A stretch of DNA of 61,214 nucleotides from Rubrivivax sp. (lineage in GTDB: Bacteria; Pseudomonadota; Gammaproteobacteria; Burkholderiales; Burkholderiaceae_C), in assembly GCA_020852865.1 (NCBI GenBank), contig JADYZZ010000057.1, positions 1 to 61,214 on the forward strand, read 5' to 3'. Below the pieces are notes generated by a model. That model had not been told where the DNA came from. It saw only the letters and a program-made list of their open reading frames with translations, and searched no databases. Below are positions 60,627 to 61,214 of this stretch, one piece after another. The position numbers and the translations under genes were made by a program. Within the stretch, counting starts at the first letter, position 1. Each line of letters starts with the position of its first letter.

Positions 60627-61214
60627 TCAGAGCCCTTCGGCGCCGTCCAAGAACCGCTCGGCCTCGGCCATCATGCCCTTCGAGATGGCATCCCAGGATC
60701 TGCCGTGGAAGTCCTTGGGCAAGCGCGCCTCGACCGCCGCCAGCGCGGGCCCGACCTGCTCGACCAGGCCCACCATCGCGTCCCAGACTGCGGGGCCGCC
60801 GTTCTTCATGGCCAGCTGGTGCCAATGGCGGCTCTGGATGGTGTCGAAGCGGTAGTGGACGTTCTTGGAACGCATCGCCATGGCCAAGCCCGCCTGCCGG
60901 CGGTTGTACTGGTTCGGGCCTTTGCCGAAGTAGGGCCACATGGACAGGATGTCGTAGAGCGGCGTCATGACGTAGGTGTCGCCAGGCTGCAGAAAGATCG
61001 AGTAGTTCTTGGCGTGGCCATCGGTGGCCGCCATCAACCAGAAGGCGAGCTGCGTCAGCTGAAACGCCAGCGCGTCCTGCTGCGGGTCGGCGCCGCCGGT
61101 GAGCAACTGCAGGCACTTCGCCATGCCAGGCCCGCCGTCGTGTTCGTACTTCTGCTTCGGCGAGAACCCCAGCGCCTGGCAGAAGTCTTCCTGCGGCAGC
61201 CGCGCGATCCAGGC
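60627..61214 (-). CDS. hipA: HipA-type serine/threonine kinase, C-terminal part (5' end outside window)
   Basis: HipA proteins are toxin kinases that phosphorylate translation factors such as GltX, inducing dormancy, and are neutralised by HipB. The open frame continues to the window edge: AWIARLPQEDFCQALGFSPK at the edge, then KYEHDGGPGMAKCLQLLTGG. The catalytic centre is intact: WLMAATDGHAKNYSIFLQPG with the Asp and Asn of the kinase loop, and TPLYDILSMWPYFG with the metal-binding Asp. The C-terminus is regular (GRSWDAISKGMMAEAERFLD). About 195 residues are visible, roughly the last 45% of a HipA. HipB, if present, would be to the right or lost. Confidence 0.9.
   Translation of the reverse strand, partial: AWIARLPQEDFCQALGFSPKQKYEHDGGPGMAKCLQLLTGGADPQQDALAFQLTQLAFWLMAATDGHAKNYSIFLQPGDTYVMTPLYDILSMWPYFGKGPNQYNRRQAGLAMAMRSKNVHYRFDTIQSRHWHQLAMKNGGPAVWDAMVGLVEQVGPALAAVEARLPKDFHGRSWDAISKGMMAEAERFLDGAEGL

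Overview
The window is about 70% GC with strongly GC-biased third codon positions, and reads like a chromosome of a betaproteobacterium of the order Burkholderiales. Supporting this are the gene order yicC–gmk–rpoZ–spoT–greB, a Bug/TctC-type solute receptor, a PutA without its N-terminal repressor domain, and the overall family content. This assignment is inference; no marker gene was compared against a database.

Region 1 (1–3,887) is housekeeping: the last codons of yicC, then gmk, rpoZ, a likely terminator, the bifunctional (p)ppGpp synthetase/hydrolase gene, and greB in the opposite direction overlapping it tail to tail.

Region 2 (3,896–36,742) is a large type VI secretion system (T6SS). 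On the minus strand, in transcription order from the right, are tssA-tssB-tssC-hcp-hcp2-tagJ-tssE-tssF-tssG-tssH. After an oppositely oriented gene come a TPR-methyltransferase, vgrG, two unassigned genes, the FHA gene tagH, phosphatase pppA, a PAAR-like DUF4280 gene, tssK, tssL, tssM, tagF and a Ser/Thr kinase (PpkA-like). Kinase, phosphatase and FHA protein form a threonine-phosphorylation control module; TssL and the kinase share an N-terminal RTV-type threonine motif that could be its target. Unusual parts are a fused TssB–TssC-like protein lacking the TssC C-terminal domain (22,475–23,827, plus strand), the methyltransferase beside it, two unassigned accessory proteins, and no visible TssJ lipoprotein.

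Region 3 (36,811–43,845) is a two-partner secretion operon, tpsB–CHAT protease–tpsA, with the CHAT gene sitting between transporter and exoprotein and overlapping tpsA.

Region 4 (44,108–49,470) looks like a sulfolactate degradation cluster: suyA, suyB, a D-isomer-type hydroxyacid dehydrogenase (SlcC-like), an Ldh2-family dehydrogenase (ComC-like) and a Bug receptor, divergent from a GntR/UTRA regulator across a control region with a clear palindrome.

Region 5 (49,515–56,026) has an 8-bp tandem repeat, putA, a gene-poor 740-bp stretch ending in a perfect hairpin, an EamA exporter, a hemerythrin-like protein with missing metal ligands, and nikR.

Region 6 (56,397–61,214) is accessory DNA. A TonB-dependent receptor gene next to nikR breaks off at about 56,722, where the C-terminal part of a RepA-like helicase begins. 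Iteron-like repeats, small phage-type genes, an intact histone-deacetylase-family enzyme and a terminase-small-subunit-like gene follow. Then comes a 47-bp 3' fragment of a tRNA-Arg gene flanked on both sides by short direct repeats (attP-like), and finally the C-terminal part of a HipA-type kinase running off the window.
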